A DNA stretch of 64,000 nucleotides, taken from the NCBI RefSeq assembly GCF_000373565.1, contig NZ_KB891802.1, positions 205,659 through 269,658 on the forward strand, in the 5' to 3' direction. Numbering within the stretch: the stretch's first letter is position 1; each line of letters starts with the position of its first letter. This DNA is from Streptomyces sp. HmicA12 (GTDB lineage: Bacteria > Actinomycetota > Actinomycetes > Streptomycetales > Streptomycetaceae). Below are positions 48,293 to 58,700 of this stretch, piece by piece. The notes beneath the pieces were generated by a model that was not told the DNA's origin, did not search any database, and worked only from the letters and a program-made list of their open reading frames with translations. Made by a program: the position numbers and the translations under genes.

Positions 48293-51200
48293 CTAGTCGC
48301 TGGACTTGCGACGGGCGCCGCCCTGCTTCTTCTCGGGGCGCCAAGCGTCGAGGTCGGCCTGGGAGAGGTCGCGGCCGAACAGGCCCGCGGTGAGGGCGCT
48401 GTTGAACTCCTCGGCCGGGTTACCTTCCCACTCCTCGTCGTACGTGTCGTGCCACTGCTTGACCCAGGGCATGACCTCCGCGAGTCCGGCGAGGAGCGGG
48501 ACGTAACGGGGATCCTCCTTGGTCCAACCATCAAGGTTCAGGCGGTCGTTGAGGAGGTTTACGAGGGCTTCGGCCTGGTGGCGGTGGTTCCAGCCGGCCC
48601 AGCCGATGAGGAGGGACGGGTCGTTGTCCGGGGAGGAACCCGGGTAGGAGATGAACCGCTCCTTGGGGACGTCAAGCTTGCCGCGGTTCGACCAGTAGCT
48701 GTGCTTGAGGAAGTCGGCGGAGGTGTACTTGGGCGGGGCCTTGATGTCGCGCCGCTCGCCGTCCTCGTCCTCCTCGCGCTGCTCCTGCCACACCTGCTCC
48801 CACTGGGCGCGCTTGCGCAGGCCGGACTCCTTGTAGCGGAGGGCGGCGAGGTGGGGGACGTGCTCAGCCTCGATGACAGCGGCCAGGGCCGTGGACGTCG
48901 GGACGTCGTGCTTGTCGAGGTGGTCGGCAGCGTAGAGCGCGGCGACGTCCCGGACGTCCTCGTCGTGGCGGAGGGCGTCGGCGAGCTGGTAGATGGTGAG
49001 CGGGCGCGGCGAGTCGATCCCATCCCGCTCCTCGAACCACAACTCCTCACGCTCACAGGCGTCGAGCAGCCAGGCCCGCAGGGCGGCTTCCTCGCGCTTC
49101 TTCCAGAGCACGGTGGACCAGCGCCGCTTGAACTCCGGCCGCTCGACGAGCCGGATGTCCTTGTTCTCAGCGATGAGATCGAGGCGCGCCTGAACGATTT
49201 GGCGGTAGGACTCGGGCCAGCAGGCGGGGATCTCGGTGGTCCGGTTCTCGGTGGACCAGTGACGCTCGAACCAGGCGGTGTCCGCTCCGCTGCGGGCCAG
49301 AGCGATCTCGAACGCCCGTTGTCCGAGCTTGAGCTGTGGCACGTCGGCATCGGCGATCTCGGCCGGGTCGCCGGACAGCGTGGTCCGGGCTACCTCGTCG
49401 GGCGTGAGCAGCCCGTACAGCCCGTACACGGTCCAGTCCAACTCTTCCTGAAGCAGGATCATGCGTGTCCGGATCCGCTTCTGCTCGGCTTCGGCGGCGT
49501 CTAGGGCTTCGCGGGTGGGGGATGCTGCTGCGGTTACGGCGGTGGGTTCGTGGGCGGCCAGCTGTTGGGCGAGGGTGTCTAGTTGGCGGGGCAGGGGGAG
49601 AGGGAGCTCGGCGGAGAGGGGGAACTCCTGGACTTTAGTTGCGTTGAATTGGTAAAAGCGCTCCCACTCGCTGCTCGTGAAGCCTCCGCCTTCGCCTCGG
49701 ATGCCCTTGTCGTGGCACATCTGCTTGAGCCAGAAGCAGCCCACTGACGAGTTCAGCACCCCGAGCAACTCAAGGTGCTGCTCCGCGCTCGCGGTCTCGG
49801 GCAGCTTAATTACCGGTGCGGTCTGCTTGAACACCTTCCCGCCCCGGTCCAGCACGAAGTGGTTATGGGTGGCGACTTCGCCGTACGCGATCGTCAGTGG
49901 TGTCCGATACCGCTCCGCCACCCACCGGTACCAGGTCCACCACGGCTCGTCCGATTCGGCGCGAGTCTTGCCGCCGAACCCGGTGGTCGCCCCGAGCTGT
50001 GTCCGCATGGTCCACAGGTGCTGGCCCCAACTGGTCTGCGACTCGAAGGCGATGGGCTCAAGATCGGCGTCGTAGGGCACCAAGGCGGGCTCATCCGCGT
50101 CGATGTCCCAGTCCCGCACGACATCGCCCGTTACCAATGGGCGCCGAAGCTTCAGCGCGTCCGGTCGCTGGCGGAACCACGACGGGGATAGGAAGAACAC
50201 CTCGTCCTGCCCCGGGAAACTCGCGAACCCGATCTTCCCGTCGAGGAGCGCGCTGAGCCGCCGGGGCGCCTTCTCTACCCGGCTCATCAGCCCGGCCGCC
50301 CCACCCCCCGAAAGGCTCCACGGAAACGCGGCCAGATCCGCCCGGGGCCGGTCCTCCACACTCACCCATTCCTCAGGACTCACACCCGGCTTCCGCCACT
50401 GCGAAACGATCGCCTGCCACACCTTCCCCTGCGCCGGGTCCCTCGGCTGACTGGGCTCCCCCCGCACCCCAAGCACCGCCCGAATCGGCTCCCTCTGCCG
50501 CGCCACCTGGTTGCGCCCCGCCAGAATCACCGTCGGCGTACCGTGCCCAGGAATGAACGCCCCGGACGTATCCAGGACATGCGTCAGCTCGATCCCCGCG
50601 AAGTTGTCGCGACGCCGCGTCTGCGGGTCCTTATAGGGCCCCCCATGAAAGAACGACTCGATCAGCGTCGCCCCGAACTCCCGCTTCATGAAGGAGTTCG
50701 CCGTGATCTGGCCGGTGAAGCCACCGTTACGGTGGTCGCCACCCGCGCGTACCGCCAGCTCGAAGATTCGCTGGGCGAACGGAACCGACAGTGCGTACTT
50801 GCCGGAGCAAGCCCAGTAGATCTTGCGGTAGTTCTCGTTCTCGGCCTTGTCCTTGACCGTGATGTAAGGCGGGTTGGCGACGACTACGTGGTAGGAGCCG
50901 CGACCGAGCAGGTCCGCCTCCTTCACGTACCGCTTGACGTCCTCCGTGCGGTAGGTGAACGCCGAATCGTCGCGCTCGGCGTCGTCCAGGGTCCGGTCCG
51001 TGTCGCGACCCGCCTCGCGCCCGTGCAGCAGGGAGTCGGCGACGGCGATACGGATGGGCATGCCGGGCATGGCCGACAGTCGGCTCTCCCGGCATTCCTG
51101 AAGGGCCGCGACGAGTAGGCGGAAACGGGCGATGGAGACGGCGAAGGGGTTCTTGTCGGCGCCGTGGACGGACTCCAGAGCGCGGCGCACCAGGAGCCAG

Positions 51201-52132
51201 TTCTCCGTTCCAGGCTCGGCCTCTCGCCATGCCGCAAGGACGCGGCGGAAGAGGCCGAGGAGGAAGTGGCCCGAGCCGCACGCCGGGTCGATGCAGCGCA
51301 GGCCACGGACGATGGTTTCAGGGGAGCCGTCGGTGCCGATCTCCTCGTACGTCTCGCCCGTCCAGTTCTCGGGGCGGTACTTCCAGGCCGGGTCGAGGCC
51401 GAATTCCTCCAGGGCCGGGTCCAAGGTGAGGTCGAGGATGAACTCCTCTACGAAGTCAGGAGTTTGGAGCAGTGCGTACGTCTTGCGGGCGTGCTCGGAC
51501 AGATCCTGGTAGAGGTCGCCGAGGAAACGGGTGTCGAGGCTGTCCTTGAAGCTGTAACGGAGACGGTTATTCGAGCCGCGTTCGCGCCAGAACGCCAGCA
51601 GCCGGGCCGCGGCATCGTAGGACGGGTCGAGTTCCCACAGCGGGTTGTGCGCCCGGTCGAAGAGGCCCGCGGCGACGGGGTGTTCGTCGCCCATCCGGCG
51701 GAAGCATTCCTGGAGCCAGTCGCGGTCGTTGAGGGCGGGGTTGGTCCGGAAGAACGCGTCGTGGTTGTCCTGCGCCTCGATGAGCCGCTCACCGGGGCCT
51801 GAGATACGGGCGTCGGGGACCAGCCCGTTGTCCTCGCAGAAGCGGACGAAGACACAGGCGAGGACCCAGGCGGCGGCGATCTGTACGACCCGATCCTCCA
51901 GCCACGTCTCGTACCGGACCTTGGTGCGCTCGTTGCTGAAGGCATCCTCGTACTCCGCCCTCAAAGCCGTGGCCTTGTCGCTGTCCTCCTGGGCACGCTC
52001 GCGCAGGTCCTCCTCCAGGAGCGCGACCTGCTTCTGGAGGTCCTTGAGCAGTGCGGCATGGTCCAGCGGCTCGGCGACGGCATCGTCGATGTCCGTCGCT
52101 TCGGCGTTCGTACGGGCTTCCTCGGAGGGCAC
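48293..52132 (-). CDS. pglX: BREX type 2 adenine-specific methyltransferase PglX
   Basis: About 1279 aa from GTG 52132, with GAGG upstream; ATG 52195 is an alternative adding 21 residues. The class I methyltransferase core carries motif I IDPACGSGHFLLG (about 280) and the catalytic NPPY in VVANPPYITVK (about 418). Long N- and C-terminal regions fit the PglX layout (target recognition and helical domains). It is expected to methylate adenine at a non-palindromic site and mark host DNA. S. coelicolor pglX is phase-variable through a long G tract; here no G or C run exceeds six, so that switch seems absent. Confidence 0.94.
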   Translation of the reverse strand: MPSEEARTNAEATDIDDAVAEPLDHAALLKDLQKQVALLEEDLRERAQEDSDKATALRAEYEDAFSNERTKVRYETWLEDRVVQIAAAWVLACVFVRFCEDNGLVPDARISGPGERLIEAQDNHDAFFRTNPALNDRDWLQECFRRMGDEHPVAAGLFDRAHNPLWELDPSYDAAARLLAFWRERGSNNRLRYSFKDSLDTRFLGDLYQDLSEHARKTYALLQTPDFVEEFILDLTLDPALEEFGLDPAWKYRPENWTGETYEEIGTDGSPETIVRGLRCIDPACGSGHFLLGLFRRVLAAWREAEPGTENWLLVRRALESVHGADKNPFAVSIARFRLLVAALQECRESRLSAMPGMPIRIAVADSLLHGREAGRDTDRTLDDAERDDSAFTYRTEDVKRYVKEADLLGRGSYHVVVANPPYITVKDKAENENYRKIYWACSGKYALSVPFAQRIFELAVRAGGDHRNGGFTGQITANSFMKREFGATLIESFFHGGPYKDPQTRRRDNFAGIELTHVLDTSGAFIPGHGTPTVILAGRNQVARQREPIRAVLGVRGEPSQPRDPAQGKVWQAIVSQWRKPGVSPEEWVSVEDRPRADLAAFPWSLSGGGAAGLMSRVEKAPRRLSALLDGKIGFASFPGQDEVFFLSPSWFRQRPDALKLRRPLVTGDVVRDWDIDADEPALVPYDADLEPIAFESQTSWGQHLWTMRTQLGATTGFGGKTRAESDEPWWTWYRWVAERYRTPLTIAYGEVATHNHFVLDRGGKVFKQTAPVIKLPETASAEQHLELLGVLNSSVGCFWLKQMCHDKGIRGEGGGFTSSEWERFYQFNATKVQEFPLSAELPLPLPRQLDTLAQQLAAHEPTAVTAAASPTREALDAAEAEQKRIRTRMILLQEELDWTVYGLYGLLTPDEVARTTLSGDPAEIADADVPQLKLGQRAFEIALARSGADTAWFERHWSTENRTTEIPACWPESYRQIVQARLDLIAENKDIRLVERPEFKRRWSTVLWKKREEAALRAWLLDACEREELWFEERDGIDSPRPLTIYQLADALRHDEDVRDVAALYAADHLDKHDVPTSTALAAVIEAEHVPHLAALRYKESGLRKRAQWEQVWQEQREEDEDGERRDIKAPPKYTSADFLKHSYWSNRGKLDVPKERFISYPGSSPDNDPSLLIGWAGWNHRHQAEALVNLLNDRLNLDGWTKEDPRYVPLLAGLAEVMPWVKQWHDTYDEEWEGNPAEEFNSALTAGLFGRDLSQADLDAWRPEKKQGGARRKSSD

Positions 52133-52240
52133 CGGAGTACCTCTTGTCCTCTCGTTCGGGGACCGGCGTACGTGCTCCCGCGCCGGCCCGTCCATCCTGC
52201 CAGCCCGCCCGCCCGAACGAGCAGGCCCCGCACCCAGGAC

Positions 52241-53752
52241 CTATCGGCCCGCGAGCGGAATACCGCCGAGGCGGCCCAGGCCGAAGGCGAGACGGTAGAT
52301 GTCGGGCAGGTCGAGAAGCGAGTAGTCGTCGCTGTGGTTCTGGTCGCGCCGGCGCAGTACACCGAGGTCGATCAGCTCCTGGACCAGGCGTGGCAGGTCA
52401 TCGGGGTGACGGGGGCCGGTGCGGACCAGCTCGGGGCGGTCGGCCTGGGTGTAGCGGGCGGCGTCCTCGCGCAGCCGCAGCGGCAGGTCGCTCCCCTTCC
52501 AGATGTCGATGACCTTTCGCTGAGTAATCGGCACCTGACAGCCTGCGAGACGCCTTATCGCCAGATCCACCCACGGGGTGTCCTCGCTGATCTGGTCGAC
52601 GCGGACGGTGGACGCCTCACGCACCCCCGAGCGGATCGCGTCGTGGTGCAGGGCGTAGGGGTGCGAGGAGTGGGCGGCGGCGGTTGTCTCGGCGGCGGCG
52701 TGGATCGCCTTCAAGAAGCTGCGCGGGCTGATCAGGCCCTTGCTGTCCATCAGGTGATTGGGCAGCCAGGTGTAGGGGCGGCCCTGGCGGACGTTCGTCC
52801 CCATGTACGGGCCCGCGATGCGGGCGAACAGCGGCTCCTGGGCTTCCTTCTCGTTGCGCAAGGCGTGCGGGGGCGCGTACCGCACGGGTTCGGAGGGGGC
52901 CGGCGCGGTCCAGCCGCCGGTGAAGCGGCGGAAGCGTGCTGCCGCGTCGGCGTCGCCCTGCTCGGCACCGTCGGCCTCATTGCCCAGATGGTGGAAGAGC
53001 AGCCCGTACAGGTCGGTGTGGTTCCACTCCAGGCGGGCCGCGTTCCCCGACAGCTTCGACGCGTCGGGGAAGAGCTGCTTGGCCGCCTCGAACATGTCAG
53101 GCCTTAGGAACACCTTCAGCCGGATGTTGCGGGTGCCGAAACGCATCCGCATCGCCACCCGCAGCAGCTCGGCGATCAGCCGGTTGCGCGTGTCCCAGTC
53201 GGTGTGCAGGTGCTCCAGGCCGTCGAAGACCAGAAGCTCCACCACGTCCTCGGCCGCGGCTTGCGCGTCCGCCTGTGCGAGCGTGGCCTCCGCAGGGCCG
53301 GTGTTGGCACGCAGCCACGCGATGCGCTCGGCCCAGTCGGCCCGCACCCGCAGCTCGGGCTGTCCGAGGGCCGTGAGCAGGATCGCGTACCAGATCTCCT
53401 CCGGGCGAGTGTCTCCGTCGAGGAGGGACGGCAGTGTCAGCGGGCCTGGATAGTGCGGGGACATGTCCATGCCGTAGCCAGAGGTGACATGCAAGCGGCG
53501 CAGCCGGGAGATGCGGTACTCGACGGCCGCTGCCTCGCGCAGCTCGGCATCGAGCAGCGAGCGTGCCCAGAACGTCTTGCCGACTCCCCGGTCGCCCTGC
53601 ACGACCGTACTGTCCACGTACAGGGCGGTGCGGTGTGCGTCCGGCATATACAGCGTGTGCGGGGTGGGGGGCTGGGTGTCCGCGTCCACGGTGCCCTCCA
53701 GCGCCCGCGACAGCAGAGCGCGGTACTCGCCGGGGGACAGCAGCTCGGTCAT
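52241..53752 (-). CDS. P-loop ATPase of the three-gene insert
   Basis: 503 aa. It is an AAA/STAND-like ATPase with Walker A VQGDRGVGKT (51-60) and a plausible Walker B ELLVFDGLEHL (about 173-183). A helical middle and a C-terminal winged-helix-like region (LPRLVQELIDLGVLRRRDQNHSDDYSLLDLPDIYRL) follow. I do not recognise a named family. Its ATG overlaps the stop of the KGGVGR ATPase gene by 4 nt, and pglX follows 108 nt downstream. The tight coupling says it works with its two upstream partners. Confidence 0.8.
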   Translation of the reverse strand: MTELLSPGEYRALLSRALEGTVDADTQPPTPHTLYMPDAHRTALYVDSTVVQGDRGVGKTFWARSLLDAELREAAAVEYRISRLRRLHVTSGYGMDMSPHYPGPLTLPSLLDGDTRPEEIWYAILLTALGQPELRVRADWAERIAWLRANTGPAEATLAQADAQAAAEDVVELLVFDGLEHLHTDWDTRNRLIAELLRVAMRMRFGTRNIRLKVFLRPDMFEAAKQLFPDASKLSGNAARLEWNHTDLYGLLFHHLGNEADGAEQGDADAAARFRRFTGGWTAPAPSEPVRYAPPHALRNEKEAQEPLFARIAGPYMGTNVRQGRPYTWLPNHLMDSKGLISPRSFLKAIHAAAETTAAAHSSHPYALHHDAIRSGVREASTVRVDQISEDTPWVDLAIRRLAGCQVPITQRKVIDIWKGSDLPLRLREDAARYTQADRPELVRTGPRHPDDLPRLVQELIDLGVLRRRDQNHSDDYSLLDLPDIYRLAFGLGRLGGIPLAGR

Positions 53753-55134
53753 GGACTGACTTCCTCGGACTCGGCGGGGGCCCCGGTGGCCGGGTCGGCC
53801 ATGATCAGCGGGATGGCCGTGCCCAGGAAGTCACGGTACGCGGCCTGCACGAAGGCACGCTCCTGCCAGTCGGGAGAGTCGGGCACGTTCATCCCGACCA
53901 GGCCCGGCTCGAAGAGAATCGGGATGGGGGAGTGCGGTGCGGCATCGTCCTCCAGGACCCAGGCCTCGTTCGCCGCACCAGAGATCTCGCCCGGCGCGAG
54001 TGATTCGTAGAGGACGCTGAAGGTCTTGAAAGCCTCCGCCCGGAATGACTTGAGATGGACGTCCTGCGAGTAGTGCGCCGAGTCCGGCACCATCGACGCG
54101 ACCATGCGCAGCTTCTGGCGGATGGCAGCCGCCTGCCCCGAGGCCGCCCACGCCTCGAACAGGTCGCCGTAACCCGCCCACGTCTGGGCATTGTCCGCGC
54201 CGAACAGCAGGGCGTAGTCACACAGATGCGAGATGGTCACGGCGGCCACGTCGTGGATGCCTGCCCTGCTGTCGAGCAGTACCACGTCTGGACGGCGCCC
54301 GCTGTCGCTGCGCTCCACCGCCTCTTCACAGGCGCGGACGGTCGCGGCAAGCCGGTCGGCGAAACGGGCCCCTTCCGCGTCCGCGTACACGCGGTTCAGC
54401 TTGTCCACGTACCCATTGGGAACACCCTCGGTGCCCGCACCGCGCGCCGGGGCGATCCACAACTCCCCCTGCCTACTGGGGGAGTAGCCGGAACGTGCCA
54501 CGATCTCAAGGCCCTCGGCGTTACCGAGCGCCGACTCCACCAGGTGATCCACGACGCCGTGTTGGCACAGCGTGCCCGACCCGAGCAGGAGTGGTCCCAC
54601 ACCGGGCGACTCCAGGTCGAGGTCGACGACGAGCACGATCTTCCCCTCGTCGGCGAGGGCCCGCGCCAGAACGGAGGCAGCCGTCGTACGACCCACACCG
54701 CCCTTGAAGCCGTACAGAGCGGTGCGCCGGGTGCCGTTTCCATCGTCGGAGGACGGAGCGGAGACTCTGGACCAGTCCTCCCCGACCACGGTGTTGTCGA
54801 GGAAGCGCACCGAGCCCATTGTGGCGGTGGCCGCCTCGACATCCATGGCGTGCGGCGCAGCCGTAAGCGTCCTGGGCAGACGCGTGACCGAGGTCAGCAC
54901 GAGGGGACGCTCGCCGCGGTAGCGGCCGAGGCGAGCGTCGGTCAAGTCCATCCAGTTGTCCGCTTGTTCGCTGCTCGCCGCTTCTCGAGCGGCATCGTCC
55001 ACCAGGAGGGAGAAGCGGCCCAGGACGTCCCGAACCAACAGAACATCGAAGCCTTCCGCCGCCACTTCGCGGGCGAGTGTGAAGGCGGCCGGGCGCGCCT
55101 CGTCGAAGCGGACCGGTACGTCGTGGTAGGTCAT
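53749..55134 (-). CDS. KGGVGR-motif MinD/ParA-like ATPase
   Basis: 461 aa from ATG 55134. The N-terminal ~135 residues form a separate domain (VPVRFDEARPAAFTLAREVAAEG...). A SIMIBI-class ATPase then begins with a deviant Walker A, YGFKGGVGRTT (141-151), which has Arg where ParA/MinD have Lys/Ser. VVDLDLESPG (about 168-177) and DVVLLDSRAGIHDVAA follow. The switch residues look intact. Genes of this KGGVGR type occur in conflict-system contexts. Both ends overlap neighbours by 4 nt, making the middle of a strict three-gene cassette. Confidence 0.82.
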   Translation of the reverse strand: MTYHDVPVRFDEARPAAFTLAREVAAEGFDVLLVRDVLGRFSLLVDDAAREAASSEQADNWMDLTDARLGRYRGERPLVLTSVTRLPRTLTAAPHAMDVEAATATMGSVRFLDNTVVGEDWSRVSAPSSDDGNGTRRTALYGFKGGVGRTTAASVLARALADEGKIVLVVDLDLESPGVGPLLLGSGTLCQHGVVDHLVESALGNAEGLEIVARSGYSPSRQGELWIAPARGAGTEGVPNGYVDKLNRVYADAEGARFADRLAATVRACEEAVERSDSGRRPDVVLLDSRAGIHDVAAVTISHLCDYALLFGADNAQTWAGYGDLFEAWAASGQAAAIRQKLRMVASMVPDSAHYSQDVHLKSFRAEAFKTFSVLYESLAPGEISGAANEAWVLEDDAAPHSPIPILFEPGLVGMNVPDSPDWQERAFVQAAYRDFLGTAIPLIMADPATGAPAESEEVSP

Positions 55135-55655
55135 GGGAGCTTTCCGGTGAACTGGGCGTGCAGATGCAGGTCGTGGGCGAGCGCCGCTGACTCCTTGCGG
55201 CGGATCATCAGGGGCGGATCCAGGTGCGTGCCGTCGGTGTAACGGTCGGAGACCGTCCACTTCTCGAAGTCCGCCGAGAGCCGTTCCACAGCTTGGGTGA
55301 GAGCAGAAGCGGAGCGTCCCCGTGCGATGACGGTGAGGGCAGGGTGGACCTGGTGCCAATGGCCGAGGGGTTTTCGCGTGCCTGCGGCAGGATCGTCCCA
55401 CCAGGGCCTGGTGTCCTCCGTGGTCGGGTTCTTCATCATGGACACCCCGTAGCCTGCCCCGAACCGCAGCAGCAACCCCTTCATCAGGCACTCCACAGCA
55501 AGCCCGAAGAGATGGTCAGCGGTCAACAGCCGCCCGTCGTTATGCAGATAGGAGGCATCGACGAAATGCCGATCTCCCGCACAGGCGTAGTCGGTGGTGG
55601 GCTCTGGTGGCGCCTTGCCCGTGGATTCGTCGTCGTCCGGCACGACGCCGATCAT
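55131..55655 (-). CDS. Possible HEPN-like protein of the three-gene insert
   Basis: 174 aa. The segment CAGDRHFVDASYLHNDGRLLTADHLFGLAVECLMKGLLL (25-63) resembles the first helices of HEPN-type proteins, with Arg29-His30 and an amphipathic helix; this is pattern recognition, not a search result. The rest contains WHQVHPALTVIARGR and a helical C-terminus. Its stop overlaps the KGGVGR ATPase start by 4 nt. If HEPN, it would be the RNase effector of the cassette; otherwise an adaptor. It starts 67 nt after the pglW stop, on the same strand. Confidence 0.5.
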   Translation of the reverse strand: MIGVVPDDDESTGKAPPEPTTDYACAGDRHFVDASYLHNDGRLLTADHLFGLAVECLMKGLLLRFGAGYGVSMMKNPTTEDTRPWWDDPAAGTRKPLGHWHQVHPALTVIARGRSASALTQAVERLSADFEKWTVSDRYTDGTHLDPPLMIRRKESAALAHDLHLHAQFTGKLP

Positions 55656-55722
55656 AAGGCGCTGGACTGGTCCGAACCGGTGAATTCCTCGGCATGGCAG
55701 CGTGGCTGACGTGACATCACCT

Positions 55723-58700
55723 TCAGCTCGCCGTCGGCAACTCCCCCAGCTCTTTCATGAACAGCCCCTCCAGCACCTCCCACTCGCGCTCCCGGTCCAC
55801 CACGTCCACCGTTCGCCCGTCCAGGGCCGGAGTGGCCTGCGGGTCGTCCATCGGTACGAGGAGCCACAGCCCGTGTGGCGTGGCAGTGGCGCTGCGGGCC
55901 GCTTCCTGCAGGCCGACGAGTAGCTCACGGCCACCGGCCTCCCAGTAGCGGGCCACGAGGGAGGCCCGGTGAGCGAGAAGCACCGTACGAGGGCCGGTTT
56001 GCTCGGCGAACTCCGTGCAGCGGGCGGCGACACGTTCGGCCGCGAGTCGCGTGTAGGACGCCAGGGCTGCCCCGATCCGGCCGGTCGCGGTGAACTTGGT
56101 GTCTGCCTTCAACAGGGCCCGCCACTGCACCTGTTGCTCATTCGCCAGTTCCCGCAGGGCGGTCAGGAACAGCTCGTCCACATCGACGGGGTGTACGTCG
56201 AAGAGGGTGGCCAGACCCTGTGCCGTGCCCGGCAGGTAAGCGCCTTTGACCGTCAGAGCCAGGAAACCGCCTCTGCGCACCGAATCCTGGAGTCGCGCCT
56301 CTATCAGGCGGCGTGGGTCACGCCCCTCCGCGATCTGTCCCTGCGCGGCGTCATACAGGGCTCCGGTACTCGTCAGGACGGAGCCGCTGAACGCCATCAG
56401 GCTGTGCGAGGAGTCCCGGACAGGCGGGAAGAAGCGCTGCTTGCCCCGGTTGTACTGCAGAGGGAAGTCCGCCTTGGGCAGTGCCTCCTCCAGCTCCACG
56501 TACGTGACGTCGGCGAGTGCGGCAAGACCGGGGAACCGGGCACGTACGCGCGCCAGCAGGTCATCGGCCTTGATCCCGACGGTCGAGCGCACCCCGGCGG
56601 CGGCCTGTGAGATCCGCAGCGCTCTTTCGAGGCCGAGATCGAGCGGAAACAGTTCGAGGCGCGGTGTGACGCCGACGCCGCCCGCCATCGCGGCGGCCAG
56701 CGTCAGCAGGCGTGTGTCCGCCACCAGGGCCATCCCCTCCGGCGCCGGCACGGTGCGCAGCTCCCGCAGGACCGTGGCCCCACCGGGCAGGGGGTCGCGG
56801 GCCGCCACCTCTTCGGCCTTGAGGCCCAGCAGCGTCGCGTACTCGGCGAGCTCCGCCGGCGTGGGGTCATCACTTCCCACGTCCACCAGAGCCAGCAGGA
56901 CCGCACCACCACGGCGCAGGACCGAGAACCGGGCGGAGCCCTCCCCGGTGTCCTCCTCCGCTGCGGCAGGAGCGTTGTCGCGGCGGGACTCGATCTCGGC
57001 TGCCGCACGCACCACGGCCAGGGCCCGTGTGTGGAGAGCGGCCCGGTCCGGCGCAGCGGCCGCGTCGTCGTGCGGGGTGTGCCGTGCTTGCAGCTCGGTG
57101 GCCAACTCCTGCGCCGTCATCACCCGGCCCTGCTCGGACAGGACCGCGACCATCTCGTCCCGGATCGCCTCCAGCCACGGGAACTGCGACCACTGTTCGA
57201 GCGCGGCGCCCAGGTGCCGTGAGACGGTCGGCTGGCTGACCTTCATGGCCGTGGCGATGGCGGACTGTGACGGCCACGGCGGCAGTGCGACGCCGTCGGC
57301 GCCCAGCAGACCGAGCAGTGCGAGGACAGTTTCGTGCGGCACGCGCGTGCGGCCCTCGCCATGGGGCGCCACCAACCGAGCAGCGAGAGTCTCCACCGAC
57401 TCCAGCGTTTGCACGGGGGCGTCGGCCGCCACCTGCGCCGGCTGCTTCCGTGCCGCGCGCTTGCGCAGGTCCTGGGTCCACTGACGGTGACGCCGGTTCA
57501 GCTCCTTGCGGATCACGTTGCCCGCACCCCGGGCACGGGAGATCGTGTGCGGGGGGACGTCCAGGAGCTGTCCCACCGTTTCGGCGCCGAGCCCGGCCGC
57601 CACAGACACGGCTCGCGGCGACAGACCCGCGGCGTTCAGAGGAGTCGTCAGATCAGCGGCGGCCGCGGCCTGCTCACGGGCGTCCTCCACGTCAGCCGCC
57701 TGCGCGTCCACTGTCGCGGGCGTCGTGGGCGGGCGCTTCGAATCCGCTCTGCGAAAGACCTGACGCCAGGCCTCCTGCATCTGGCCGAGGCTGTCGTAGC
57801 GCTGCTCGACATCACGGTGCAACGCACGCTCGAAGAATGCGGCAAGCCCGTCGGCCAGTGCCGTCTCGAACAGCTCTCGGGCCACGTAGAGCTGCGCGTC
57901 CGGCACGGTCAGCGGATCACTCTGGCCGTCCCCCCACACCGGCCGCTCGCCCGATGCCATCTCGTGCAGGGTCACCGCAGCCGCGTACCACTCGGCGTGA
58001 TCGTCGAAGCGGGAGCGGCGGCTGCCGCCCAGGAAGGGGTCCAGATAGCCACGGGTGCCCGCGTGCAGATCCTGGTCGGATGCGTCGGCCAGCGAGAAGT
58101 CGAACAGCATCAGCTGCCAGCCGCCCTTGCGGCGCCTGAACAGACCCAGGTTGTCGGGCTTGATGTCGCGGTGGCGCACGCCCCGCGCGGCCAGGGTGTC
58201 CAGTGCCTCGAAAAGGTCGTTGCCGAACCGCTCCAGCTGGGCGTACCCGAGCCGGCCCTCACTGCGCAGCCGGGACCCCAGACTGACCGGGTCGCGGTCG
58301 TCCGCAGGCCGGAACCCGCCCGCGTACTCGATCTCAAGGACCGTACGCCTGCCCAGTTCGCGAGGGGGCGCAAGGAGCTTCACGATGCGGCTGCCGCCCA
58401 CCTCGCGCAGCGCCTTTGCCTCTACGTAAAGCCGCGCGTCCTTCTCCCGGTCGAGTGCCACCTTGAACACACGTAGCGACGCCGGGTCCGGCACCCCCTC
58501 CTCCACCCGGCGTACCAGCAGCGCGCGGGCGGTGGCGCCGGTGCCGAGCACCCGTACGACCTCCCACTCGGCGTCGACGTGCCTGCCTGCCTTCGCGGTC
58601 AGGGGGTCCTCGACCTCGACGACGCCACGCCCGGTGGCAACGTCATCGGCCTCCGCTGCGTCCAGCAGCCGCAGGAACTCCTCGGCGGACGACAACCTGT

